A stretch of DNA of 64,000 nucleotides from Panicum virgatum (lineage: Eukaryota > Streptophyta > Magnoliopsida > Poales > Poaceae), in NCBI RefSeq assembly GCF_016808335.1, contig NC_053149.1:15861714-15925713 (forward strand), given 5' to 3'. Of the stretch, positions 43,870-54,745 are shown piece by piece. The position numbers and the translations under genes are program-made. Every line of letters starts with the position of its first letter. The first letter of the stretch is position 1. Under the pieces are notes generated by a model. The model searched no databases. It worked only from the letters and a program-made list of their open reading frames with translations, and was not told the origin of the DNA.

Positions 43870-44370
43870 AAACCTCTTCGGTCCAAAGGACAAGAATCGA
43901 AGAGACTGTGAAGAAATTCAATACACCGGTTGAACCGACGTTAAGGAAAAGACACACGCCGGTGTAATTGTCCAGAAGCTGGAAACTGAAGATACACTCA
44001 CCGGATTAACCAATGTTGAAAAAAATGCATACGTCGGTGCATTGCCAAACGAAGACCGATGAAAATACATACACCGGTTGAACCGACGATGCATCGGTCA
44101 ATTGCATCGGTTCAGTTGTCCAGAGAGGTGGTTTTTGGAGGAACGTGAAGAAGTTACAATCACCGGTTAAACCGACACTAATTTTACATACACCGGTTGA
44201 TTGCATCGGTTAAACCGGCGATACACCGGTTAATTTCTAACGGCTAGTTTTTCAAGTAGCAGTTTACATACACCGGTTAAACCGATGATGGCTTTGGAGG
44301 TACGTCGGATTAACCGACGTTAAGCGTTTTTCTGGCAGCTTTTCTCCAACGGCTACATTTGCTTGGGCTG

Positions 44371-44380
44371 CCTATATATA
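44371..44380 (+). promoter_or_regulatory. TATA box of plus-strand solo LTR
   Basis: CCTATATATA followed by a C-rich stretch. The matching site in the other solo LTR is at about 37943-37950 on the minus strand. Confidence 0.6.
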
Positions 44381-45535
44381 CCTCCAAGGCCGGGTCATTT
44401 GAGTGTGCTGGAGTTCAAGGAAGTATACAAGAGCTAAAGATCATCTCCAACCACCATAGAGCTTCATTGTACATCATATAGGCTTAAGCACACTTGTGAG
44501 AGTGCTTAGTGCTTGTTATAGGGATTAGTTCTTGCGAGAGCTCCCTTGAGAGAAGTCTTGCTGCGGCAAGCAACTTGTGATCCGTCGTGTGACCCTCCGT
44601 CTTGGTGTGGAGTGGCAACGACACTTTGTGCGGGGGAAGAGGAGGCCCCCTCCTTGGTGGAGAAGCTCCGTAGTGGATTTCGGCCGGGTGACCGAGAGAG
44701 ACGGTGGCGGTGCACGAGACTCGGTGTCTTGTGGGCACTTGCCTTTGCTTGCCGGCATCGCCATTGGTGGCGTAGTGCAAGACGGTGATCGGAAGAGCCT
44801 CGGTGTCCCGTGGACGTAGGCGTTTATGCCGAACCACGTTACATGACCGTGTCTACTCGGGAGTTTGCATCCCTCTTGCACTTACCTCTTTACTTACCGC
44901 ATTACGTTTCCGCACTTACTCTACCTTGCATACCTTTACTTTCCTAGTTAGTTTGATTAGGATTAGCTAGGTTGCAAGTCTTTTTAGGGGTAAGTAGAGA
45001 GTAGCATAGATAAACCTTAGTCATAACTAGCATGCGTAGGACGTGTTAGGTTTATCTTATGCAAGTAGTTTGAGCCCTAGGTTAAAAAGCGATTAGCGAC
45101 CCTATTCACCCCCTCCCCCTCTAGGGTCGGACACCCCGGTGATCCTTACAAAAAGAAAAAGAGAAAAAGGAAAAAGAAAATAGAGAAAAGAAAAGGAAAA
45201 GGGAAGAGAGAGAAAAATGAGAGAAAGAAAATAGAAAAGGGAAAAAGGGAAGTAAATTGGGAAAAAGGGAAGAGGGTGAGGGGGAGTGAGTGTGCACCGG
45301 CGGCGATGGCGGGGTGCGCGGGCCAGGGAAGGTGTGCGCGGGCCAGGGGAGGCAGCGGTGCGTGCATTCGGCGATAATCGCGGTCGGATAGAAACGACAA
45401 AAGGAATCGGGTGTTGGAGCGGCGAAAGATTCTAGGGAGGGTATTCGGGTTTAGAGATAACTGAGCTCAACGATGAAAAATGATTTTGAAAATATTTAGC
45501 GTTTGATTTAATTTAGTGAATTTTGGGATGTTACA

Positions 45536-45550
45536 AAACCTACCCCACTT
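45536..45550 (-). promoter_or_regulatory. RT4 polypurine tract
   Basis: On the minus strand AAGTGGGGTAGGTTT immediately before the 3' LTR start TGTAACATCCC. It is the plus-strand DNA primer, equivalent to RT5 53752-53767. Confidence 0.8.
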
Positions 45551-46018
45551 AAAATGAATCTCGTCCTCGAGATTCGGCTGGTTCCTAAAGAGATGGGGAA
45601 ACTCCTTCTTCAGAGCGTCTTCGCGTTCCCACGTAGCTTCTTCTACTCCGTGTCTGCTCCACTAGACTCTGCAAATCCGTACTTCAGAATTTCTCGTTCT
45701 CCTGGTTACAATGTCCAGAATCTTGACCGGTATTTCCTGATATGGCAAGTCTGGCTGCAGATCTATCGCTTCTATTGGCACATTTTCTGCCTTGGGTAGT
45801 TTTAAACACCTTCTTAAGACGTGAAACACCGGGTGTATATCCGACATTTCTTCCGGTAGCTCCAGACGATACGCTACTGCTCCGACTTTCTTCAGAACTC
45901 GGTACGGTCCAATGTACCGAGGGGCCAGCTTTCCTTGCACCTAAAATCTTCGGTTTCCTCGAATGGGTGAAACCTTGAGATAAACGAAATCTCCTGGGTT
46001 GAAGCTTATTTCCCATCT
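45551..46018 (-). pseudogene. RT4 integrase C-terminus (GPY/F) and chromodomain
   Basis: MQGKLAPRYIGPYRVLKKVG (from 45940) is the GPY/F module, followed by YRLELPEEMSDIHPVFHV and the chromodomain (VKILDIVTRRTRNSEVRICR). A TAG, where relatives have Gln (RVQW), interrupts it at about 45661-45664. The frame then continues through EEATWEREDALKKEFPHLF to the tract. Chromodomains steer integration to particular chromatin. A frameshift separates it from the core upstream. Confidence 0.85.
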
Positions 46019-46066
46019 TTTCTTATCTGCGTAGCTCTTTTGCCTTGACTGGGCTGCCTTCAATTT

Positions 46067-46618
46067 TTATCTAATTTTAGCAACTCTTTCTTCAGCTTCC
46101 TTTATAAGGGTGGGCCCGACTAGGGCATGTTCTCCAACTTCTGACCACATCAGCGGTGTTCTGCACTTCCTTCCATAGAGGACTTCAAACGGTGACATGC
46201 CTAAACTTGCTTGGTACCCGTTGTTGTATGAGAACTTGGCATAGGATAAACTTTGCTCCCAATCTTTGCCATAAGTGAGGACACATGCTCTCAACATATC
46301 TTCCATGACCTGGTTTACCCTTTCTGTCTGGCCATCTGTCTGCGGGTGATAAGCGGAGCTAAAATCTAACTTGGTGCCCATGGCTTTATGCAAACTTTTC
46401 CAAAACCTAGAGGTGAACTGGGTCCCTCTATCTGAAACAATTCGGCTGGGCACACCATGCAACTTCACTATGTTTTCCACATAGAGCTTGGCTAGCTTCT
46501 CCCCGCCGTAATTGGTTCGTACGGGTATGAAATGAGCTGATTTAGTAAGTCGATCCACTATTACCCATATGGAGTCGTGCCCTTTCTGAGTCCTGGGCAA
46601 ACCTACTACAAAATCCAT
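46067..46618 (-). pseudogene. RT4 integrase catalytic core
   Basis: 183 codons, starting [20 protein letters not shown]. The catalytic residues are visible: Asp in WVIVDRLTK, Asp in IVSDRGTQFTS, and Glu in NQVMEDMLRA. It ends after RVAKIR at a stop where relatives continue. A stop also separates it from the zinc-binding piece at 46619. Confidence 0.88.
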
Positions 46619-46960
46619 TCATACCTCGTCCCATTTCCAAACTGGGATGGGTAAGGGTTGCAACAACCCTACTGGTTTCTGATGTTCGGCCTTGATCCTT
46701 TGACAAGTATCGCACCGGGCGACAAATCGTGCAATATCTGCCTTCATCCCATTCCACCAATATTTTTGTTTTAAGTCCATATACATTTTGGTGGATCCTA
46801 GGTGAATGGAATATGCCGAGTTGTGAGCTTCATCCATGATTATTTGCCTGAAGTCTCCTTTCTGGGGCACACAAATCCTATCTTTATACCATAAGGTTCC
46901 CTTATTGTCCACTCTAAAATCTGCCGCCTTATTTTCTCCAGTCTGCCTCCGGATTTCCAT
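46619..46960 (-). pseudogene. RT4 integrase zinc-binding domain
   Basis: The H-H-C-C motif is DEAHNSAYSIHLGSTKMY followed by CDTCQRIKAEHQKPVGLL. The preceding FRVDNKGTLWYKDRICVP is the usual linker after RNase H. A TGA at about 47036-47038 separates it from RNase H upstream. Confidence 0.88.
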
Positions 46961-47038
46961 TAGCCCCTTATCCGAACTTTGTGCCTTTCGGATTCTGTCT
47001 TCTAGCGTGGATTGAACGTTCAGCCCTTGGCTGGAACC

Positions 47039-48553
47039 TCAAGGGACAATGTGCACATTTAATCGTGCCATTTCCTCTCGCAGATGATCATCCTTGGGTC
47101 CATAGGATTTCCGGCTTAGGGCATCGGCTACTATGTTAGGCTGGCCAGGGTGGTAATGGATTTCCAAATTATAATCTTTAACCAATTCCAGCCATCTTCT
47201 TTGCCTTAAGTTCAAATCCGGCTGAGTGAAGATATACTTCAGGCTCTTATGGTCAGTATAAATCTCGCACTTATTTCCAATCAAATAATGCCTCCAAATT
47301 TTAAGTGCGTGCACTACGGCTGCAAGTTCCAGATCATGGGTTGGATAATTCTGCTCATGAGGCCTGAGCTGGCGGGAAGCATATGCAACGACTTTCCCAT
47401 CTTGCATCAGCACACAACCCAATCCTTGTCGGGATGCATCACAATAGATGACAAAATCCCGATGAATATCTGGTAGGGTTAGTACTGGAGCGGTTGTTAG
47501 TCTTCGTTTCAATTCCTGGAAACTCCTTTGACACGACTCCGTCCAGGTGAATTTCTTCTCTTTCTTGAGCCGCTCTGTCATGGGCCGTGCTATCTTGGAA
47601 AATCCTTCAATGAATCTCCGATAATACCCTGCTAATCCGAGAAAACTTCTGATCTCACTGACGTTGGTCGGTTGTTGCCAGTTGGAGACTGCTTCAACCT
47701 TCTCGAGATCCACTGCTACTCCTTCCGCGGTCAGAATATGACCAAGGAAAGCTACTTTCTCTAGCCAGAACTCACACTTACTGAATTTGGCGTATAGCCT
47801 ATGCACTCTCAGTTTTTCCAAAACTACCCTCAGGTGCTGCTCGTGCTCATGAATACTCTTCGAGTAAATAAGTATGTCATCGATGAAGACTACGACAAAC
47901 TTATCTATCTCGTCCATAAACACCTTGTTCATAAGGTTCATGAAATAAGCAGGTGCATTTGTCAGTCCAAAAGACATTACTGTGAACTCAAATTGCACGT
48001 ATCAGGTGACAAAGGCTGTCTTCGGGATATCGCTCTCCCTAATCTTGAGCTGAAAATATCCGGACCTCAGATCGATCTTGGAGAAGTACTTGGCCCCTTT
48101 TAACTGATCAAAAAGGTCATTGATCCTGGGAAGGGGGTACTTGTTCTTGATAGTGACTTCGTTTAGTGCCCGGTAATCTACACACAACCTCATACTTCCG
48201 TCCTTCTTCTTGACAAATAGAACCGGGGCTCCCCAAGGCGACGAACTTGGCCTAATGAAGCCAATTCGTTGTAACTCCTCTAGTTGTTTCTTTAACTCTA
48301 CCAACTCGGAGGCTGCCATCCTATAAGGTCTCTTGGCTATAGGGGCAGTTCCAGGGACAAGGTCAATAACAAACTCTACATCCCTATCTGGTGGCATACC
48401 GGGAAGTTCTTCGGGGAAAACATCTGGGAACTCATTCACTACTGGGACTTCATCCAAGGACTTGGCTTCCATGCTAAACTCCATCGGGTTCGATCCACTC
48501 TCCCGGGTATGACAGGTCACTCGGACTCCTTCCGGGTTCGTGAGGTGTACCAC
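47039..48553 (-). pseudogene. RT4 reverse transcriptase and RNase H
   Basis: Two open pieces in one frame, 48553-48002 and 47998-47039, separated by a single TGA where relatives have Arg (FVT*Y). The first contains the RT N-terminus ([12 protein letters not shown] and [13 protein letters not shown]). The second contains the catalytic [12 protein letters not shown], thumb, and RNase H with [33 protein letters not shown] and TDHKSLKYI. It ends [16 protein letters not shown]. It would be active but for the stop. Confidence 0.9.
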
Positions 48554-48930
48554 CTTGTCAGTACATCCTATGAGGCCATTGTGTCAACTTAACCAGTCCA
48601 TTCCAAGGATCACGTCTATTCCCTTGGACTTTAGTACTACTAAATCTGCTAAAAATTCTACCCCACTTAAATTGATCCTTACCCGTAGACAACCTAGTTG
48701 ACACTTGATGTCACCTCCAGGCGTCCGGGTTATTAGGGGTGTTTTTAGTAGTACTGTAGGTATTTTGTGCTTTTCCACGAAACTCGAGGATATGAATGAG
48801 TGTGATGCTCCAGAATCAAATAATACTGTTGCAAGGGTTGAGCTGACTAGGTACTCACCGAGTACTACGCCCTGAGCTCCTTGAGCCTCCTGTGCGTTGA
48901 TGTGGTTGACGCGGGCTCGTCCAAATGACT
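48554..48930 (-). pseudogene. RT4 aspartic protease
   Basis: The active-site triad is readable at about 48800-48820 as ATVLFDSGASHSFISSS, followed by FVEKHKIPTVLL and DVILGMDWLS. A stop lies just after MDWLS (about 48582), so the frame to RT is broken. Retropepsin would process the polyprotein. Confidence 0.82.
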
Positions 48931-50136
48931 ACCTTGGCTGCCTCATCTGCTGACTGTTGTTGTTGGCATTGCTGTTGTAGCGGATGGGCACTCGGTTGGC
49001 ACCGGTCAGGACTGGCTTTGGTCCGTTCACCATGTTGGAGAAGGCTGACGTAGCGGGCTTGTTCTTGGCATAGGGGCAGTCGGCGATGAAATGTCCCGTC
49101 TCTCGGCAGTTGAAGCAGGCCCTCACATTGCTGGTGTTGTGGTGACCTGGCTTGCATTACTTTGCGGGGCCCTCATGGTGTTCTGGCTTCTGGGCTGGGT
49201 GTTAGGGGCCCGTGGTCCTGTCACTTGAGACTGAGTTCTGTACTGCATTGGGGCTTGGGACCTTGGTGCGTTGTAGCTGAAGCTTCTGGGCTTCTGGAAA
49301 CGATCCTGCTGGCGAGACTTGCTCTCCAGGAACTTGCGCTTGTTATCCTTTCTTTCATCAATCTTGGCCTTCTCTGTGAGGATTGCCTTGTTCATCAGAG
49401 TGTTGAAATCAGGATAGATCTGAGGGGTGAGCAGGGTCCTGAGTTCTGGGTTTAGTCACTTCTTGAACATATCCTGCCTCTTCTTGTCGTCGTTCACTTC
49501 TTCTAGTGCATAGCGAGCCAGCTCCATAAACTGGTGAGTATACTCTTCCACCGACATACTCCCTTGCTGAAGTGCGCGGAATTCATCCGCCTTGCGCTTC
49601 ATGGTGGCCGAGGGGATATGGTAGTGGCGGAACTCCTTCACGAATTCATTCCAAGTGATGGTGGAGGCATCCTTGGCAGCAGCGCAGTAATTCTCCCACC
49701 AGGCTAAGGCTGACCCGGTGAGTTGGTGGGCTGCTAGAAGAACTTTTTCCCGATCCTGGCACTCGAACGGCTCAAGCTTCCTTTGGATCACACGGAGCCA
49801 ATCATCTGCATCCAAGGGGTTGCTGGATCCAGCAAAAGTGGGCGGCTTGGTCCTCAGAAAAGCTGTGAGCTTGTCATTAAAGGTCTGCTCTCGTGGTCGC
49901 TTGTTTACGAGAGCATTGGCCAGTGTCTCCAGTATGAGAGTCTGGTTGTGGATTATCTGTGCCAGGTCCGTGAAGGGTGGTGGTGGTGGCGGTAGTTGCG
50001 CATCATCATTTTCTCCTCTGCCCTGGCTCACTTCTTGTTCTACGGACGGAGGGTTTTGCTCAAGAGGCGGTGCTCCTGCATCGGCGGCTGGAGGGATCCG
50101 GTTGCGGGAGGCCCTAGTGACGCTCCGGGAAACCAT
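48929..50136 (-). pseudogene. RT4 gag with CCHC zinc knuckle
   Basis: The ATG at 50136 opens MVSRSVTRASRNRIPP; this start is followed by the gag capsid-like region (FLRTKPPTFAGSSNPLDADD, AHQLTGSALAWWENY, MSVEEYTHQFMELARYA). A TGA at about 49453-49456 follows MFKK. The same frame continues LNPELRTLLTPQIYPDFN and, after another break near 49120, the knuckle CFNCRETGHFIADC (about 49120-49079). No intron is present at the place where RT5 has one. Confidence 0.88.
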
Positions 50137-50415
50137 CTGTAGATCGAGTGGATTGGGACTAAGATTAGGTGATGTTTAAGTTGTTTAATTCGTATTTTTG
50201 AAAAGGCAGTATCTACCTTCTGCCGATAAGCACACAACTAACAAGCACACAACAGACCAAACAACAAGCACAAACAACTTTATTACTGCAAGGGAGGGTA
50301 CAACACGGGGCAAGGCCAAACGCGTACTACACGTCCGGGTACACAACTTCAAAAGAAAGGGGGCACAAATCTTCTTCGGACCACACGGCTTCATCCCTTG
50401 ACGGCCGCTAGCACT
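50137..50415 (-). other. RT4 leader between accessory ORF 2 and gag
   Basis: About 280 bases with no supported coding sequence; it would be spliced or scanned in the element RNA. Confidence 0.5.
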
Positions 50416-50919
50416 TTAAGCAAACTCATCGGCTTGAGTGGGTTCTTCCCTTGGAAGAAAACTCACGTCTTCCAGGGGAATGAGTGGTCCTTGCTCGCCG
50501 TTCTCTAGATCTCCATTTTCCCGGGATTACGTAGTGGCTTCTCTTGCGGTGGCGGCCGTAGACCTTCCAGGGTTCTCGGGTGGGGCTTGTGGATTTCCAA
50601 AGAGTGGTCCCCATCCTATGACTGGCGTTCCGAGCAGAACATGGTCTTCTCCTATTGCCGGGAATGGGGTTCCACTTCTAGCCCATTCCTGCATACGCCG
50701 GTCCTAGGCTTGCCTGAGGCTCTCCTGAGCAACTGCTTCACTGCTGACCGCGGTTGCGTCTCTTGCCTCGGCTTGGACTGCTCGGATCTGTTGCAGTCTT
50801 ACCGCGAGCTCTGCTTGCTCAGCTCGATGGGTCTGTTCCCGCAGCAAGTTGGCTTGCTCGTCAAAGAGCTGATCCAAGGAGGCTAGGTAGGTAGCCACTT
50901 GGTACAGGTGGCCTTCTTC
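50416..50919 (-). pseudogene. RT4 accessory ORF copy 2, C-terminal part (coiled coil)
   Basis: This continues, across the RT5 insertion, the frame that stops at 62564. It contains YLASLDQLFDEQANLLREQT and a Gln/Ala-rich coiled coil, a TAG at 50704-50706 (CAG in sense would fit), then GTPVIGWGPLF, another stop near 50530, and EEPTQADEFA with TAA at about 50416. It aligns with copy 1's YLTSLDELYHEQAAKLKQQV. Function unknown. Confidence 0.7.
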
Positions 50920-50924
50920 ATGGC
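50920..50924. repeat. Target-site duplication of RT5, left copy (ATGGC)
   Basis: Identical to 62559-62563, immediately outside both LTR ends. Confidence 0.95.
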
Positions 50925-53750
50925 TGTAACACCCGGTTTATAAAAGGACATAAACCGAGCAATCATATACGTGCCAGGATCAAGTCACACGTATATACAA
51001 CAGAATGAACAGTATATCATAGCACATATCATGAATAAGACATAATAAGTCGAAATACGAATGTTATTTATTACATTAATGACAAAAATGTCTGATACAG
51101 CGGAAGCGAAGTACAAATACGATAAAAGCTCTCCGAAGCTGAGCAGGGCGCCACAGGGACGTCGACTGGGAGACGAACACCTAGAAGTCCTCGTAGTCCT
51201 GGTAGCGCTGGACGAACTCCCTCGTGTCGGCAGGAACTGAGCAGCAGTAGCGTAGCCAAGAGGATAAAGTAGAGAAGAGGCAAGAGTGAGTACACCACTT
51301 GTACTCAACAAGTATAACACAAACTATGAGGCTCTAAGGTTGGCTGACTCAACTGCATTAGCTTTTAAGTGTTGGCAAGATTTTATTAAAGCTATTTACT
51401 ACGAGTTGATGATTTACCATTAACCCCGTTACATAGTAATTAGTCAAATTTAATCATGATACTACTGAGAACCAAACCGAAACCAAGCCACCAAGGTAAC
51501 CCCGAGAGGCACCTCCCTCGTCGGAAGGAGACAACCCCACTAATCAAAAGGAGGATCTGGGCCGCTCATAACCGTGAGCACGGCTAGTATACCAGTTTTA
51601 CACTCTGCAGAGGTTGCACATCTTTGCCCACAAGTCGTGAGCTACGCCAGTTGTTCATCACACTTCCTTAGGTGAGATGACTAGCTACTCACTACGAGGC
51701 CTTTACAAAGAATCTCGTTGGTAGGGAGTAACCGCGAGGGTGGATCGGCGACTATGGAGCAGGTCTAGTGGGCGTCAAGACACGAAGCACAGACGAGGCC
51801 ACTCAGCACGAGGGCCATAGAAGCTTACCACCCTTGCCCCACAGGTAAGTTACTCCAAACCAAAAAGATCTAATTATTACGCCAAGTCTATCCCATTCTA
51901 GCCTTGTGGTAGCTCTGTTGTCCCAGGTTGTCGCTCTATGAACCGGTCCTTATGGAGAGTGGCCAACCAAGCACTAAACACCGTGCTGGCCCCCTAAACC
52001 ATGTTTCTACAAAAACCATATTTTAACAAGACGTGAGCCACCCAAGCACGAAGCACAGAGGGCCACTCTCAGAATTAAGTTCAAGTAAACCATTAATCAA
52101 ATTAATTTAAAAAGGACCAGACTGTGTTATAGCGCAGCAACCTAGCACAACTAACCAAAATGCAACCCAAAGGTATATATAAAGGATATAAAGTGGCTAG
52201 GACAGTCCTTATAGGCATACAGTATTAAAATGCAGTATGTAAATGTATTTAAAAGTGATGGGTTGTTCATGTTATACTTGCCTTCCTCGTACTGCTCTGG
52301 CTGCTGCTCAAACTGCTCCGAAGACGGCTGCTCCTGGTACTGGTACTGGGGCTCCTCAGATGGATCAGCGTCTACTCACGAACACATGGCCAAAACAAAG
52401 CACAATAATAAGCATACAAGCAAACACTAACAAAAACTAAGAAACAGTACATCAATACATAAAAATAGCACACTAAACTAGTCTAAAACTATTCTACGTG
52501 TTACAACGATCGCGTGGACATAAAGAACGCCTAAAACGGAGCTAAAACGCATATTCTAGGCCAAAAGTTCTAGGGGCTTATCTACGATAAAAACTAAGTT
52601 CCAGGGGGTTTTCTGCAAAAACCGAGGACTAAAACGTAAATAAAGATTAAACTCAGGGGCTAGCGCATAAAAACTCAAGGGTTGGACTGCGGGCGCTATT
52701 TTTAAAGAGCTCAGGGGCTTAAGTAAAAAAAAAACAGGGCCAAACCGTAATTACTTTTCTATACAGCTGGACCGCGGGTTGATACTAACAAAAGTCAGGG
52801 GCTCTTATGCAAAAATGACAGGCGAACCGGTATCCACGCACGTGGACCGCCAGATCTCGATCTAAAGCCTCAGATTCAATGGCTTCCAAATCTAATCGCG
52901 TGCGTCCGAATCAAATCGGACGGTCCTGGGGCTTTGGGCGCGCGGGGCGGCGGCGCGCTACCGCCGGCGACTCTTTTCGCGGCGGCGCGGCGCTAGGCTC
53001 GCCGGAGATCGTCGAATCCGATGCTCCGGTGCTCGGTTTGGCATGCGGTTTGGCGAGTGGCCCTGCGAAGCCCGAGATGGCCCACGGGGCAGCGAGGCGC
53101 GGCGCGGGCGGAGCAGAGTCCGGCGAGGAAAGGGCGGGGGAAGAGGAAAGAGCTGACAGCGGGCCCGGGTGCTCAGCGAGAGCGACGCGCGCGCGGGCGT
53201 GGGAGAGGCGACTGACGCGCGGGCCCTGTTGGCAGGCGGGTGAGCGGGCTGCTGCGCGAGCGGGGCAGGCCGCGGCGTGGGCCGTGCGAGAGTGGAGCGC
53301 GGGGCGCTGGCTTTCTGGGCTGGTCGCGGTGAAGAGAAGGTGGCCTGGCGCTGGGCCTAGTGCAGTGGAGGGAACAGACCTCTGCGGGCTGGGCCAGAGA
53401 AGGTGGTGGGCCAGGGTGGAGAGAGGAAAACAGCGGACCGGGCTGGGCCCAGGTCGAGGGTTGGGTTGGATCTAGTTTGCCTTCTCTATTCTATTTTTTT
53501 CTTCTTTTCTATTTCTAACTCAAACAAAGTTTGAATTCAAATAAAAATTTGAATTCAAACCACACTCAAACAATTAAAGCTATGCACCAGCATGAATGCA
53601 ACACAAAAAATTTAAACCTATGATAAATTTTAATTACTTAAGGAACAAAATTTCAGATTAAATGCAAGTCTAACACAATAAACCTTAGAAAATTAAATAA
53701 AGCCAATTAAATTTATTATAAAATGCTGAAATTTAAATTAGGGTGTTACA
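50925..53750 (-). repeat. RT5 3' LTR (2826 bp)
   Basis: TGTAACACCCGG to GGGTGTTACA. Compared with the 5' LTR it lacks 666 bp at position 53055 and the 133-bp MITE. The GC-rich frame at 52879-53475 is a composition effect. Confidence 0.95.
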
Positions 53751-53751
53751 G

Positions 53752-53767
53752 ACCCTACCCCCTTAAA
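53752..53767 (-). promoter_or_regulatory. RT5 polypurine tract
   Basis: On the minus strand AAGGGGGTAGGGTC next to the 3' LTR. Confidence 0.8.
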
Positions 53768-53786
53768 GAAATCTCGTCCCCGAGAT

Positions 53787-54745
53787 TTAGCTGGGCTGGT
53801 TAGCAAAGAGATCTGGATATGTCTTCTTTAGCTCATCTTTTCGCTCCCATGTAGCCTCAGCTTCACTGTGGTGACTCCACTGAACTCTGCACATCTTGAT
53901 GCGCTTGTTCCGAGTAACCCTCTCTGATGTCTCCAGAATCTTCACCGGATGCTCAGTATAAGTCAGATCTTCCTGCACATCTACTCCATCCAGTGGTGCC
54001 TGCTCCTCGGGTACTCGCAAACACCTCTTCAGCTGAGATATATGGAAGACATCGTGAACTCCCGAGAGGCTGAGAGGTAACTCCAGGTGATAAGCAACTT
54101 CGCCTTTCCGCTCTAGCACCTTGAATGGCCCCACATACCGAGGTGCTAATTTCCCTTTGACATTAAATCTGTGGATTCCCCTCATCGGAGACACCTTCAG
54201 GTACACATAATCATCGACACTGAAGGTCAGATCTCTCCGTTTGCCATCAGCATAGCTCTTTTGTCTGCTCTGTGCAATCCTCAGATTTTCTCGCACAGCC
54301 TGAACCATCTGCTCTGCATCATCTACGATCTCAGGGCCGGAGAGCTGCTTCTCACCAATCTGATCCCAATAGAGAGGAGTCCTGCACTTTCTGCCATACA
54401 ATGCCTCAAAGGGGGACTTCTTCAGACTGGCCTGATAGCTGTTGTTATATGAGAATTCAGCATAAGACAGGCACTTATCCCAACTAGTACCGTACTGAAT
54501 GGCACAAGCTCTCAGCATATCTTCCAACACTTGGTTGGTTCTCTCTGTCTGCCCATCTGTCTGAGGGTGATAAGCCGTACTGAAACGCAGCTTCGTATCC
54601 AACGAATCATGGAGCTGCTCCCAGAACCGAGAAGTGAACTGAGACCCTCTGTCAGATATGATCTTCTTGGGCACACCATGCAAGCAGACAATCCGAGAGA
54701 TGTACAACTCTGCCAGTCTAGCACCGGAGTAAGTAGTGTCACTGG
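53787..54745 (-). CDS. RT5 integrase core, GPY/F module and chromodomain (after a frameshift)
   Basis: In the frame that ends at 53787, sequence from about 54740 reads [35 protein letters not shown] (second catalytic Asp) and [10 protein letters not shown] (Glu). Then come [20 protein letters not shown] (GPY/F) and the chromodomain [20 protein letters not shown] with [20 protein letters not shown]. The first catalytic Asp lies in the upstream frame ([12 protein letters not shown]), about 20 codons earlier. A single missing base at about 54735 separates them. Chromodomain intact. Confidence 0.92.

Larger units (their letters stand above)
43625..45150 (+). repeat. Solo LTR (1526 bp), same copia-type family, plus orientation, inside RT4 LTR
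   Basis: It begins TGTAGCGAAAATGG and ends GATCCTTACA, with a perfect AAAAG duplication (43620-43624 and 45151-45155). It contains the hairpin cassette at 43774-43869, an array of CACCGGTTGAACCGACG-like motifs (43923-44320) and a TATA box CCTATATATA at 44371-44380. No internal region or second LTR, so it is a solo LTR. Confidence 0.9.
40627..45535 (-). repeat. RT4 3' LTR (about 3.4 kb without the inserted solo LTR)
   Basis: Its inner end is GGGATGTTACA (45525-45535), next to the polypurine tract. The outer end is placed at TGAAGCGTCCC (40627), which resembles the complement TGTAACATCCC of the inner end; that boundary is moderately secure. The length is 4909 bp, less the 1526-bp solo LTR and 5-bp duplication. 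AT-rich left part, GC-rich 42560-43590, then a long purine run. The large GC-rich frames here show no protein family. Confidence 0.7.

Noticed and set aside
37177..45150. The two copia-type LTRs considered as a pair bounding one element
   Set aside because: They are in opposite orientation and each has its own perfect but different target duplication (CCGGG and AAAAG), so they are independent solo LTRs.
52879..53475. 198-codon plus-strand frame with a copy at 61850-62282
   Set aside because: Lies inside both LTRs of RT5; the repetition is LTR duplication, not gene duplication, and no family is recognised.
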